Below are positions 24,147 through 33,577 of a stretch of 42,308 nt of DNA, piece after piece; the stretch's first letter is position 1; each line of letters starts with the position of its first letter. Location: contig JAETQH010000036.1 of NCBI GenBank assembly GCA_021770785.1, positions 1 to 42,308 on the forward strand, read 5' to 3'. The notes beneath the pieces were generated by a model. That model worked only from the letters and a program-made list of their open reading frames with translations. It searched no databases and was not told the DNA's origin. The translations under genes and the position numbers were made by a program. The stretch is from Lachnospiraceae bacterium. Lineage in GTDB: Bacteria; Bacillota; Clostridia; Lachnospirales; Lachnospiraceae.

Positions 24147-26603
24147 ATGGAACGAAAATGGAAAGTTTATTTAATTCATCACTCACACACGGATATCGGT
24201 TATACGGAAAGACAGGATAAAATCAGCCGTTATCACAGTGATTTTATTTGTCAGGCCATTGATATTTTAAATGAGATTCACAGCGGAAAAAATGAAAAAG
24301 CAAAAGGCTTTGTATGGCAGTGCGAGAATTTCTGGCAGGTGCGGAATTTCTACGCGAATGCCACGGAAGCGTACAAAGCGGATTTTGAGCGCTATGTCAA
24401 AAGCGGAGAAATCGGGTTATCCGGAAATTATCTGAATCTGACAGAACTTGTTTCGGAGGAGGTCTTAAACAGCCGCATTGCGCTGGCGAGAAAATATGGT
24501 CAGCAGATGGGTGTTCCGGTTGACAGCGCCATGTGCGCGGATATCAACGGAATGGCATGGGGCTATGCAGATGCGCTGTACGAAAACGGCGTAACGCACT
24601 TATATACCTGTATTCATACGCATCACGGAATGTTCCCGCTATACAGGAAGGTATTGCCTTTCTACTGGGAAAGTCCGAAGGGAAACAAGGTACTGGTGTG
24701 GAACGGAGACTATTATCACTTAGGAAATGAAATGTTTTTTGCACCGCGGGCAGGAAATACTTACCAGATTCGTGATGAGTACAACCAAGAACTGATAGCG
24801 CATACCATTTTAAACCGGAATGAAGCGGATACGGAGAATAAGGAGTGGGAGATCTGTGAAAACCGTCTGGAACGCTATCTTGGGAATCTGGAAGAGGAAG
24901 GTTATCCGGTTTCCTTTGTACCGTTTATGGTATCCGGCTGCATCACGGACAACGCGCCGCCAAGCGCGGAGCTGGCAAAACGAGTCAATCAGTTAAACGA
25001 GAAGTATCAGGGTAAAGTTACGTTTGAGATGGTAAACCTCACACAGTTTTTTGAAGTGGTAGAGAAAGAATGTCAGAATATTCCTTGTTACAAGGGAGAT
25101 TTTAACGATTGGTGGGCGGACGGTGTCGGCTCGACGCCGGCAGCGGTAATGGTTTATCTGGACGCAAAGAGGAAAAATCATCTGTGCCGGAAACTGGATG
25201 CGCAAGGCGGAGATAAGGAATTGTTAGAGGAGACGGAGGAAAACTTAATTCTGTATGCAGAGCATACGTGGGGATACTCCTCGTCTGTGGACGAGCCATG
25301 GGAACCGCTTGTGGGTAATCTGGAATGGAAGAAAGCCGGCTATGCGGTAAATGCCAACACGGCAGCGTCGAAAAATCTTGACCTTCTTTTGGAGAAGAGA
25401 GGCGAGGTCAGCATCAGCCAGAAAAAAGGACAGAGATACCGAATCATCAATCCCCATCAGGTGACTGTAAAGGCGCCGGCATATTTATACATCGAATACT
25501 GGGAGTATGTAGATAATATAAGGTACACCCATGACATGCCCCTTGAGGTAATTGACTGTGCAACCGGAGCAATCATTCCTTCACAGGTAAAACCGATTGC
25601 AAGAGCTTATCAGGTGGAAATTTTAGCAGAGCTTGCACCGGGGGAGGAGAAAACGGTACAAATTGTACTGAGAAAGAACCAAAAACCGGCAACTACCTTA
25701 AATCATGCACATATCGGGGCGGAAGGAATCTGCGATTTGCTGGATGAAACGGCGAGGAAAGACATTTCCTGCGTGGAGACAAAGGGATATACGGTACGTT
25801 TTAATCAAGAAGAAGGAATCTGCTCTATCTGGGATAAAAAGAAAAAGAAAGAGCTGCTGCGTCAGGACAGAGCTGTCGCGCCCTTTGCCGGAATTTATGA
25901 GGTAACAGACGCAAAAGGCGATATGCATGGTGTCCGCAGAGGAATGGGACGCAACAGGAAGTCCGCGGCAACAGAGCGTTATCAGGCAGTATTGAAAAAT
26001 ATTGAAGTAGTAGAGCGTGGGGTTGTTTATACGGCGCTGCGGCTGGAGTATTCCCTCATGGGCTGTGGTATGTATCAGATTTATCTGAAAATATATGAGG
26101 ATGTGAGCCGGATAGAGGCCAGGGTGCAGCTGCATAAGGAGAGTGTATGGAATCCGGAAAATCTTTATGTGGCGCTTCCGTTCACGGCGGGAGAAGATGC
26201 CGTCACATGGGTAGATAAAACAGGCTGCGTCTTAAGACCGGGAATTGACCAGCTTCCGGGCACCAATCAGGAATTTTACCTGATTCAGAACGGCGTTGTA
26301 TGGGAAGGCGAAGACGGGGTGGTAAGCGTAGCCATTAAAAATGCACCGCTTGTGACGCTGGGAGAATTAGAAGCAGGACCGATTCGCCTCTGCAACGGCG
26401 CGGATGAGAAGAAAAACCGCGGAGAGGTTTATTCATGGGTTATGAACAATTTCTGGGAGACGAACTTTAAGGCGGAGACAGGCGGATTTTATGAGTTTAC
26501 CTATTGCCTTACCAGCACAGAGAGTAAAGATTTGCAGGAGGCATTTTTACACTGCGAGGCAGAAAACGAAGGATTGCCTGGCTTCTATATAAAAGCAGAG
26601 TAG
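24147..26603 (+). CDS. Glycoside hydrolase family 38-type alpha-mannosidase
   Basis: The 818-aa cytoplasmic protein matches the GH38 fold. The N-terminus shows the zinc site HSHTDIGYT (H14, D16), then CADINGMAWGYADAL (~130) containing the nucleophile-type Asp, and AEHTWGYSSSVDEPW (~372) with the second metal His. The C-terminal ~400 residues form the beta-rich domains of the family (GIYEVTDAKG, YSLMGCGMYQIYLKIYEDVS). GH38 enzymes remove alpha-linked mannose with a retaining mechanism. No signal peptide is present, matching the import model. It starts 16 bp after the sulfatase with AAGGGAG upstream. It might act after desulfation, or directly on the sulfated sugar. Confidence 0.85.
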   Translation: MERKWKVYLIHHSHTDIGYTERQDKISRYHSDFICQAIDILNEIHSGKNEKAKGFVWQCENFWQVRNFYANATEAYKADFERYVKSGEIGLSGNYLNLTELVSEEVLNSRIALARKYGQQMGVPVDSAMCADINGMAWGYADALYENGVTHLYTCIHTHHGMFPLYRKVLPFYWESPKGNKVLVWNGDYYHLGNEMFFAPRAGNTYQIRDEYNQELIAHTILNRNEADTENKEWEICENRLERYLGNLEEEGYPVSFVPFMVSGCITDNAPPSAELAKRVNQLNEKYQGKVTFEMVNLTQFFEVVEKECQNIPCYKGDFNDWWADGVGSTPAAVMVYLDAKRKNHLCRKLDAQGGDKELLEETEENLILYAEHTWGYSSSVDEPWEPLVGNLEWKKAGYAVNANTAASKNLDLLLEKRGEVSISQKKGQRYRIINPHQVTVKAPAYLYIEYWEYVDNIRYTHDMPLEVIDCATGAIIPSQVKPIARAYQVEILAELAPGEEKTVQIVLRKNQKPATTLNHAHIGAEGICDLLDETARKDISCVETKGYTVRFNQEEGICSIWDKKKKKELLRQDRAVAPFAGIYEVTDAKGDMHGVRRGMGRNRKSAATERYQAVLKNIEVVERGVVYTALRLEYSLMGCGMYQIYLKIYEDVSRIEARVQLHKESVWNPENLYVALPFTAGEDAVTWVDKTGCVLRPGIDQLPGTNQEFYLIQNGVVWEGEDGVVSVAIKNAPLVTLGELEAGPIRLCNGADEKKNRGEVYSWVMNNFWETNFKAETGGFYEFTYCLTSTESKDLQEAFLHCEAENEGLPGFYIKAE

Positions 26604-26625
26604 CGGGGAAAGTGAGGAAAGGAAA

Positions 26626-27546
26626 ATGGCATCCTATTATCTAATGATGGACATAGGAGGAACCGGAGTAAAGGCCGGTATTTTAGACGGGCAGGGGAAG
26701 CTTTGCGGCGGGATACAGCGGTTTGATGCCCGTGCAAAGGAGAGCGGGGAGGTTATTTTTTCAAACTTTGCATGGATCATAGAGCAGATGGGAGAACGTT
26801 TTTTGGAACCAGAGGATGTTTTCTGCGGCATAGGAATGGCGTTTCCGGGACCCTTTGACTATGCGGGCGGCATCAGTCTGATGAAAGGACTGGATAAATA
26901 TGATGCCATTTACGGTATGGACATCCGCAAGGAGGTGTTAAAGCGCGTCACTAAGACAAGGCTGCCAGAGGAAAAAGAAAAGTGCCCGTTTCTGTTTCTT
27001 CACGATGTGGAGGCGTTTGCGCTGGGGGAAAGCAGCTTTGGCGCGGCGGCAGAGAGCAGGCGGATTTTCTGCTTGTGCATTGGAACCGGAGCAGGATCAG
27101 CGTTTGTCGAAAACGGAGAGATTTTAAAGCACGGAGAAAATATCCCGGCGGAGGGATGGATTTATGCGATGCCGTATAGGGAAAGTATCATTGATGATTA
27201 TATTTCTGCAAGAGGTTTGCGGAATGTGGCAAAGAAACACTTAGGCAAAGAATTGACAGGAGCGGAGCTGTCGGAGCTTGCGGGCGGGAAAAACGAAGAT
27301 GCGTTAAAGAGTTTTGAAGAGTTCGGTACAGATGTTTTAACGGCGGTACAGCCGTTTCTGGAGAGCTTTTGTCCGGATGGAGTGGTGATCGGCGGACAGA
27401 TTGCAAAGAGCTTTTCCTATTTCGGAACGGCGCTAGAGCAGTTTTGCAGGGAGAAAAATATCCGGGTCTATGTGACAGCGGAAACTTCGGAACGGACATT
27501 GGAAGGTTTGTATACAGGATTTGCCAGAGCGAAGGAAAAAAGATAA
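26626..27546 (+). CDS. ROK-family sugar kinase, candidate mannokinase
   Basis: The 306-aa protein has the ROK ATP-binding loop MDIGGTGVKAG (~8-18), the catalytic-Asp block HDVEAFALGE (D126), the second phosphate loop IGTGAGSAF (~151) and VVIGGQIAKS near 250. It lacks the CxCGxxGC zinc motif found in many ROK kinases and repressors, and the usual GH pair of that region is replaced by EGWIYA. It has no winged helix, so it is a kinase rather than a repressor. Placed between an alpha-mannosidase and mannose-6-phosphate isomerase, the simplest role is phosphorylating free mannose to mannose-6-phosphate. Substrate is inferred. GGAAAGG precedes ATG 26626. Confidence 0.85.
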   Translation: MASYYLMMDIGGTGVKAGILDGQGKLCGGIQRFDARAKESGEVIFSNFAWIIEQMGERFLEPEDVFCGIGMAFPGPFDYAGGISLMKGLDKYDAIYGMDIRKEVLKRVTKTRLPEEKEKCPFLFLHDVEAFALGESSFGAAAESRRIFCLCIGTGAGSAFVENGEILKHGENIPAEGWIYAMPYRESIIDDYISARGLRNVAKKHLGKELTGAELSELAGGKNEDALKSFEEFGTDVLTAVQPFLESFCPDGVVIGGQIAKSFSYFGTALEQFCREKNIRVYVTAETSERTLEGLYTGFARAKEKR

Positions 27547-27571
27547 GGAAACCATAAGGAGAGAGTATGAG

Positions 27572-29314
27572 GTGGAAAACGTGAAAAAGTGTTATGGAAA
27601 TTATGATTTGCATCCATGCAAAAAAATAGAGGGATTTGACGGACAGGCATTTGATGGAACAGATGCCATTGTGGAGGAACTGACGAAGGATGGGGGAAAA
27701 AAGAGGGTAATTGTCTGTGACTGCTATCCGGGTGTTGATAAGGAGGAAGTGCTTACATGGTTTACAGATGCGGTGTTGGTGGTGGACGTTGATGAGTGCG
27801 CCCTGCCACAGCAGGAGTTAGACGAGATGTTTCGGGAGTATTTAACGGATGACCGCGTATTCGGTATTATGTGCCATAAAGACTTAAAAGAATGTTTTGA
27901 TGCGGAAAAGTTACAGAGGGCGGCAGAACAGGTAGAGGAGGTAGAGGAAGGCCTTGTGGTTGTTATCGGAACCGGAGCGTCTTTTGTTACCTACGGAGAC
28001 TGCTATCTATATTTTGATATGGCAAGATGGGAAATTCAGCTGCGGTATCGTGCAGGGATGGCAAATTGGAATTGCACAAATACGGACGCACCGATTTTGA
28101 GTAAATATAAGAGAGGCTTTTTTATTGAGTGGCGTCTGACAGACCGTTATAAAAAGGAGCGTTTCTTAAAATTCGATTATGTGGTGGATACAAATGAGAA
28201 GAATCATCCGAAAATGATTACTGGAGCGGCATTTCGCGGCGGATTGTCCCAGATGAGTGTGCAGCCCTTCCGATTACAGCCTTACTTTGACCCGGGTGTC
28301 TGGGGAGGTCAGTGGATGAAAGAGAATTTTGGTCTAAATCCGGAGCAGGAAAATTATGCGTGGAGTTTTGACGGCGTGCCGGAGGAAAACAGTATCAACC
28401 TAACCTTTGGAGAGGTAACGGTGGAGCTGCCATGCATGGATTTGGTATTGTACGAGCCGCACAGGCTGCTTGGCGAACGGGTACATGCTCGTTTTGGAGC
28501 TGAATTTCCGATTCGTTTTGACTTGCTCGACACGATGGGCGGGGGAAATTTGTCATTGCAGGTGCATCCCCTTACGGAATACATACAGGATGCTTTTGGC
28601 ATGCATTATACCCAGGACGAGAGCTATTATATTCTTGATGCTACCGAGGATTCCTGTGTATATCTCGGTGTGAAAGAGAATATCGATAAAGAGGCAATGG
28701 CGGCGGATTTAAAGAGTGCGGAGAAAGGGGACATACTTTTTCCTGCAGAAAAATATATCAATCGGATTCCGGTTAAAAAGCACGATCATGTTCTGATTCC
28801 GGCGGGAACGATTCACTGTTCCGGTTCCGATACCATGGTTTTGGAAATCAGTGCAACGCCTTATATCTTTACCTTTAAACTGTGGGATTGGGGAAGAGTC
28901 GGCTTAGACGGTATTCCGCGCCCGATTCATGTGGACCGCGGTCTGAAAAATATTCAGTGGGACCGTGATACAAAGTGGGTCATGGATAATATCGTGCACA
29001 AAGAGCAGGTATGTCACAGTGAGGAAGGCGCAAAAGTAGAGCGCACAGGACTTCATGAGAGAGAATTTATTGATACTTACCGCTATACGGTTACAAAGCC
29101 GTGGCTCTGTAAGAATAACGGAAGTGTTCATATGCTGAATCTTGTGGAGGGAGAGGCAGCCAGAATTGAGAGTCCGACACAGGCGTTTCCGCCATTCGAA
29201 GTGCATTATGGGGAGACATTTATTATTCCGGAGGCGGCAGGCGACTATATCATCAATCCGATAAAAGCGGACGATGAGCATCCGGTTTCTGTCATTGCAG
29301 CCTGGGTAAAATAG
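27572..29314 (+). CDS. manA: Class I mannose-6-phosphate isomerase with long N-terminal domain
   Basis: The 580-aa protein interconverts mannose-6-phosphate and fructose-6-phosphate. I chose GTG 27572 since AAGGAGAG lies 8 nt upstream; the reading from 27521 would overlap the kinase gene. The C-terminal ~370 residues hold the cupin core: RLQPYFDPGVWGGQW (~235), LSLQVHPLTEY (~327, zinc ligands Gln and His), DESYYIL (~350, Glu) and VLIPAGTIHCSG (~407, His). The first ~210 residues are an extra domain with GLVVVIGTGASFV and DMARWEIQLRYRAG, weakly like a nucleotide-binding fold. Such long forms occur in other Firmicutes. It feeds the products of the locus into glycolysis. Confidence 0.88.
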   Translation: MENVKKCYGNYDLHPCKKIEGFDGQAFDGTDAIVEELTKDGGKKRVIVCDCYPGVDKEEVLTWFTDAVLVVDVDECALPQQELDEMFREYLTDDRVFGIMCHKDLKECFDAEKLQRAAEQVEEVEEGLVVVIGTGASFVTYGDCYLYFDMARWEIQLRYRAGMANWNCTNTDAPILSKYKRGFFIEWRLTDRYKKERFLKFDYVVDTNEKNHPKMITGAAFRGGLSQMSVQPFRLQPYFDPGVWGGQWMKENFGLNPEQENYAWSFDGVPEENSINLTFGEVTVELPCMDLVLYEPHRLLGERVHARFGAEFPIRFDLLDTMGGGNLSLQVHPLTEYIQDAFGMHYTQDESYYILDATEDSCVYLGVKENIDKEAMAADLKSAEKGDILFPAEKYINRIPVKKHDHVLIPAGTIHCSGSDTMVLEISATPYIFTFKLWDWGRVGLDGIPRPIHVDRGLKNIQWDRDTKWVMDNIVHKEQVCHSEEGAKVERTGLHEREFIDTYRYTVTKPWLCKNNGSVHMLNLVEGEAARIESPTQAFPPFEVHYGETFIIPEAAGDYIINPIKADDEHPVSVIAAWVK

Positions 29315-29329
29315 ACGGAAAAGAGGAAG

Positions 29330-31417
29330 ATGATGAACGAAAAAAAGATAAAAAAGGTACATGTTGTATATAAAACACATTTGGATATCGGATTTACCGA
29401 TATGGGACAGACGGTATTAGACCGCTATGTCAGGGAATATATTCCCCATTCGCTCGCGCTGGCGAAAGAGTTAAACAGCAGAGAGCACAAGACTTTTATA
29501 TGGACGCTGGGTTCTTATCTGATTGACTATTACAGAAAACATGCCACAGAAGAGCAACGGGCGGAATTAGACCGTGCAGTCAGAGAGGGGGATATCTGCT
29601 GGCATGGAATCGCAACTACAACGCATACGGAGCTTTTGGACAGAGATTTGTTTTGTTACAGTTTGGAAATCGGGCAGCGTCTGGACAGAGCGTTTGGAAA
29701 ACATACCATAGCAGCAAAGATGACGGATGTACCCGGTCATACGATTGCGATTGTAGATGAGCTTGCCGACCGTGGAATCGAGTTTTTACACATCGGCGTA
29801 AACGCATCCTCGATGGTGCCGGATGTTCCGATGACGTTTGTCTGGAAACATGGGGAAAAGAGTATTATTGTGCAGTATTCGGCACAGTACGGCGCACCGG
29901 GATATGTGGAGGGCATGGATGAGGTGTTGGAATTCGCACACACCGGAGATAACTTAGGACCCCAGTCTGCAGAGGAGATTGAGAAGGAGTTTACACGTCT
30001 GAAGAACCGCTATCCGAATGCCAGGGTAGAAGCTTCAACGATGGATCGCTATGCAGAGAGCCTTTTGAAAATAAAAGAGACGCTTCCGGTTGTGGAGGAG
30101 GAAATCGGAGATACATGGATTCATGGAATTGCCTCAGATCCATGGAAGGTCGGACGCTATGAAGCGCTGTTGGAGCTCAAAAACCGCTGGAAGGCGGAGG
30201 GCAGACTTAGCGGGGAGACGCCGGGGTATGATGATTTTATGACAAATCTGATGCTCATTGCAGAGCATACATGGGGACTCGATTACAAGAAATATCTGGC
30301 GGATTTTAAGAACTGGACAAAAGAGGATTTCAACAGAGCGAGAAAAGAGGATACGACAACTCTGGATTATCTTACCAACCGTAACGCGCAGATGCGCGAG
30401 GTGCTGGATATGGATTTTAAGCGTTATCGCGGCGGAAAATTTACAGGTTCTTACGCACAGTACGAGAGTTCTCACGAGGAGCAGCGCCAGTATCTGAACA
30501 AAGCAGTGGAGAAGCTTCCTGAGACATTGAGGAAAGAGGCAGAAGCGGCCCTTGCAGCCATGGAGGCAAAACGCCTTTCATGGGATACGGAAACCTGCGG
30601 GATTGGAAAAGAGATGGATTTTGCCGGATGGAAAGTCCGGGTGGACGGAAACGGCGCACTGATAAGGCTGGAAAAAGACGGAAAAGACTGGGCAAAGGAC
30701 GGGAAAATCGGATATTTTTCTTATGAGACCTTTAATGCGTTAAACTGTGTACAGAATTATTATCGTTATAATCGCGCTTTCTACGAAAACGGATGCTGGT
30801 CGGAGGGAGATTTTTCAAAACCGGGACTGGAATTTGTGGAGGATTTGGAACACCGTAGATACGATTTTTATTTGCGCGAGATGCGCAGACAGGAAGATAA
30901 GCTCCTTTTGACCCTTACCGGGGACGAGACGGCATGTGAACGCTACGGCGCTCCGAGAGAGGCACAGATTTGTTATCATTTTACAGGTGACGAGATTCGT
31001 TGTACATTAAGCTGGTTTGGAAAGGATGCCAACCGTATGCCGGAAGCACTCTGGTTTGGCTTTGCAATGGATGTGGAGAATCCGAACCGCTGGTGTATGG
31101 AGAAAATGGGAGTTCCCGTTTCTCCCCTTGACGTGGTAAACGGAGGAAACCGCCTGCAGCATTGCGCACCGGCGCTTCATTACAGCGGTGCGGACGGAAT
31201 TGCCGTCATAGAGAGCCTGCATGCGCCGTTAGTGAGCGCAGGCGGCGTAAATCTTTACGATGATTACCGGAAGCTGCCGGACGTAAGAAAAGGATTTGCC
31301 TACAATTTATTCAACAATAAATGGGGCACAAACTTTAAAATGTGGTGTGAGGATGACTGCAAGTTTGATTTTGTGTTAAAATTAAAAGCCTACGAAAAAG
31401 GAAGAGGGAATGAGTAA
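29330..31417 (+). CDS. GH38-like protein, DUF5054 type
   Basis: The 695-aa protein has the GH38-like N-terminal barrel signature KTHLDIGFTD (H17, D19), MTDVPGHTIAIVDELADRG (~130) with a candidate nucleophile Asp, and AEHTWGLDYKKY (~307). These match the DUF5054 group of glycosidase-like proteins, whose specificity is not established. Differences from the first GH38 protein (for example DVPGH instead of DINGM) suggest another linkage or sugar. No signal peptide is seen. Two consecutive ATGs exist; 29333 has the better distance from AGAGGA. It ends directly against the maturase gene (stop 31415-31417, next ATG 31418), which suggests coupling. Confidence 0.8.
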   Translation: MMNEKKIKKVHVVYKTHLDIGFTDMGQTVLDRYVREYIPHSLALAKELNSREHKTFIWTLGSYLIDYYRKHATEEQRAELDRAVREGDICWHGIATTTHTELLDRDLFCYSLEIGQRLDRAFGKHTIAAKMTDVPGHTIAIVDELADRGIEFLHIGVNASSMVPDVPMTFVWKHGEKSIIVQYSAQYGAPGYVEGMDEVLEFAHTGDNLGPQSAEEIEKEFTRLKNRYPNARVEASTMDRYAESLLKIKETLPVVEEEIGDTWIHGIASDPWKVGRYEALLELKNRWKAEGRLSGETPGYDDFMTNLMLIAEHTWGLDYKKYLADFKNWTKEDFNRARKEDTTTLDYLTNRNAQMREVLDMDFKRYRGGKFTGSYAQYESSHEEQRQYLNKAVEKLPETLRKEAEAALAAMEAKRLSWDTETCGIGKEMDFAGWKVRVDGNGALIRLEKDGKDWAKDGKIGYFSYETFNALNCVQNYYRYNRAFYENGCWSEGDFSKPGLEFVEDLEHRRYDFYLREMRRQEDKLLLTLTGDETACERYGAPREAQICYHFTGDEIRCTLSWFGKDANRMPEALWFGFAMDVENPNRWCMEKMGVPVSPLDVVNGGNRLQHCAPALHYSGADGIAVIESLHAPLVSAGGVNLYDDYRKLPDVRKGFAYNLFNNKWGTNFKMWCEDDCKFDFVLKLKAYEKGRGNE

Positions 31418-32539
31418 ATGCCGGCTGTCAGTGTGATGATAAAACCCGCCTCAGGAATGTGTAACATGGAATGTGAATACTGTTTTTACTGTGATGAGAC
31501 GAAAAACCGCCGTTGCGGAAATTATGGTTTCATGTCGGAGCAGACGCTAAAAAATGTGATCCGCAAAACGATGCTCTCGGCAGAAGGAAGCATCAGTTAC
31601 ATCTTTCAGGGCGGGGAGCCGACACTCTGCGGATTGGAATTTTTTGAAAAGGCGCTGGAATATCAGAAACAGTATAACCGGAAAGAAATCCGAGTTTTTA
31701 ATTCTCTGCAGACAAACGGTTACGCAATTGATGAGCGCTGGTGTGATTTTTTCAGAAAAAACGGGTTTTTAATCGGCGTTTCTGTGGACGGAACCAGAGA
31801 AACGCATGACGCGTTCCGTCACAGTAAATCAGGCGGTCCGACTTTTGAACGTGTCAGACATACCGTGGAGCTTTTGGAGAGATACGGAGTGGAATACAAT
31901 ATTTTGACTGTGGTAAATAAACAGGTGGCAGCGAACGTCGATAAGATATATGCATTTTATCGGGAATGTGGCTGGCGCTACCAACAGTATATCGCCTGTC
32001 TCGAACCCTTTGGGGCGGTGCGGGGCGGCAGCGCCTACGCAGTGACGCCGGAAGAATACGGGAAGTTTCTAAGCAGGCTGTTTGAATTATGGTATGCGGA
32101 TTATCGGAAGGGAAAACAGCCGTATATCCGCCGGTTTGAAAATTATATCCGGATTCTTCTGGGCTATCTGCCGGAAGCCTGCGATCAGAGAGGAAAATGC
32201 AGTATTCAAAATCTGGTGGAGGCGGACGGCAGCGTTTACCCCTGTGATTTTTACGCGTTGGATGAATATTGTCTTGGCAATTTTAACACGCAGCGCATGG
32301 AAGAAATCAATCAAAAAAGGGAAGAAACCGGATTTATTGCCCGCTCCGAAAAACTGTCCCCGGCATGCAGCGCGTGCGACTATTACAGCCTTTGCAGAGG
32401 AGGCTGTCAGCGAAACCGCGATTGGCAGGAGACGGGCTGGTATGAAAATTATTTTTGCAGCGGATATCGCCTGTTTTTTGAAACGTGTTATTCTAAAATG
32501 CAGCAGGTTGCAGACGAGGTACAAAAAAGAGGTCATTGA
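31418..32539 (+). CDS. Anaerobic sulfatase-maturating enzyme (radical SAM, SPASM)
   Basis: The 373-aa enzyme converts the active-site Cys of the locus sulfatase to formylglycine without oxygen. It starts MPAVSVMIKPASGMC and carries the radical SAM cluster C15-x3-C19-x2-C22, then FQGGEPTLCG (~66) and NSLQTNGYAID (~95). The C-terminal SPASM/twitch region has the Cys set for two more [4Fe-4S] clusters (GKCSIQ, GSVYPCDFYALDEYC, CSACDYYSLCRGGCQRNRD). The CDFY Asp matches the catalytic Asp reported for the Clostridium perfringens enzyme. The order and spacing closely follow that protein. It is the last gene of the locus and its start abuts the previous stop. Confidence 0.95.
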   Translation: MPAVSVMIKPASGMCNMECEYCFYCDETKNRRCGNYGFMSEQTLKNVIRKTMLSAEGSISYIFQGGEPTLCGLEFFEKALEYQKQYNRKEIRVFNSLQTNGYAIDERWCDFFRKNGFLIGVSVDGTRETHDAFRHSKSGGPTFERVRHTVELLERYGVEYNILTVVNKQVAANVDKIYAFYRECGWRYQQYIACLEPFGAVRGGSAYAVTPEEYGKFLSRLFELWYADYRKGKQPYIRRFENYIRILLGYLPEACDQRGKCSIQNLVEADGSVYPCDFYALDEYCLGNFNTQRMEEINQKREETGFIARSEKLSPACSACDYYSLCRGGCQRNRDWQETGWYENYFCSGYRLFFETCYSKMQQVADEVQKRGH

Positions 32540-32569
32540 CAGGTGAGAATAGAATTTTTATGGCAGGCT

Positions 32570-33547
32570 TCAGTGCCCCTCATGAAATTTTGCCCCCATA
32601 CGCCACTGGCGAGGTGAAACATGGAAGTTTTTTTTGAAAATACGATAAAAATAACTAAAATTATCATATCCGACAGCGAGACTTATGTCTGTGACAGACA
32701 TAGTGGTGGCGGTTAATAGATAACAGGCTTGATTTAAACGCTTCGTCTGAAGCAATTCAGTGAAGGTGGAGCCTGTTATTTTTTTGATGGTTTTAGATAG
32801 CCAGGAGAATTCACAGTTCATATCTGCCGCCAAATCCATAAGCTGTCCGTCACGATAATGCTCCTCAATATATTGGAGTACACGGATAGAGATTTCCTGT
32901 TCGTAAGAGTTTTTTCCATAAATCAGTTTGTCAGTATGATTCATGAGTGTGAGAAAAAGAAGTCCCATGGTGGTCTGATTCATAAAGCGTTTGTTATGAA
33001 CCGTGTTAGTGATGGTCCATATAAGGTTTTCTATAAGATTTTGTACGGGAATGATATCTGCCACTTCAAAATGCAGATAATAGATTGGCGATTTGTCGGA
33101 ACGCAGACAGCCCACAAGAAAGTCTTTTAATAAGCTGTTTTCGGATCCGAGCATGGACAGAGTAAGGTCAAAAAATTCAGGAAGAATGATAAAGTTAATT
33201 GCAATATCATCCTTGCCGGCAGGAAGAATCTCCTGGGAAGCATTTTGATTGAGCAGCAGCAGGTTGCCCTTTTTAAGCTCAATTTTATCATTGTTGACAA
33301 TGTGTGTGGTCTGCCCGGAACACATATAAACCATTTCAATATAATTGTGGCTGTGTTTGGGAAAATGAATGAATCTTGTATGAGGGCGTACTCTGATTAA
33401 TTTCCCGGCTGTCAGGAGTTTTTTACTGTCAACAATGAATTTGTTGTGGTTGGAATAGAGGTCAAAATCCACGTTGGTATTCCCGTTAAGGATTTGCTGT
33501 TCTTCTTCTGTAATTTGACTTAATTCTTTTAGAAGTTGTTGATTCAT
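32570..33547 (-). CDS. AraC-family regulator (cupin plus HTH), likely rhamnose regulator
   Basis: The 325-aa protein has an N-terminal cupin-like sensor (~50-150; RFIHFPKHSHNYIEMVYMCSG) and a C-terminal AraC HTH pair (~225-322; MDLAADMNCEFSWLSKTIKK and MSVTDISLAVGYDNFSYFYR, then FKKNFHVSPRQWR). Start ATG 33547 is preferred because GGAAGGGA lies about 9 nt upstream; TTG 33556 would sit on that site. It is divergent from rhaB, and nested inverted repeats lie in the shared 178-bp region, so it probably controls the rhamnose genes in response to rhamnose or a rhamnose phosphate. It is convergent with the sulfatase maturase gene, whose stop is 30 bp away. Confidence 0.9.
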   Translation of the reverse strand: MNQQLLKELSQITEEEQQILNGNTNVDFDLYSNHNKFIVDSKKLLTAGKLIRVRPHTRFIHFPKHSHNYIEMVYMCSGQTTHIVNNDKIELKKGNLLLLNQNASQEILPAGKDDIAINFIILPEFFDLTLSMLGSENSLLKDFLVGCLRSDKSPIYYLHFEVADIIPVQNLIENLIWTITNTVHNKRFMNQTTMGLLFLTLMNHTDKLIYGKNSYEQEISIRVLQYIEEHYRDGQLMDLAADMNCEFSWLSKTIKKITGSTFTELLQTKRLNQACYLLTATTMSVTDISLAVGYDNFSYFYRIFKKNFHVSPRQWRMGAKFHEGH

Positions 33548-33577
33548 GGTTGACAATCCCTTCCGTATATGTGCTAA

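Noticed and set aside
32560..32580. Terminator between the sulfatase maturase and AraC genes
   Set aside because: GGCA/TGCC around 32561-32576 is too short and has no T-run; I would not call it.
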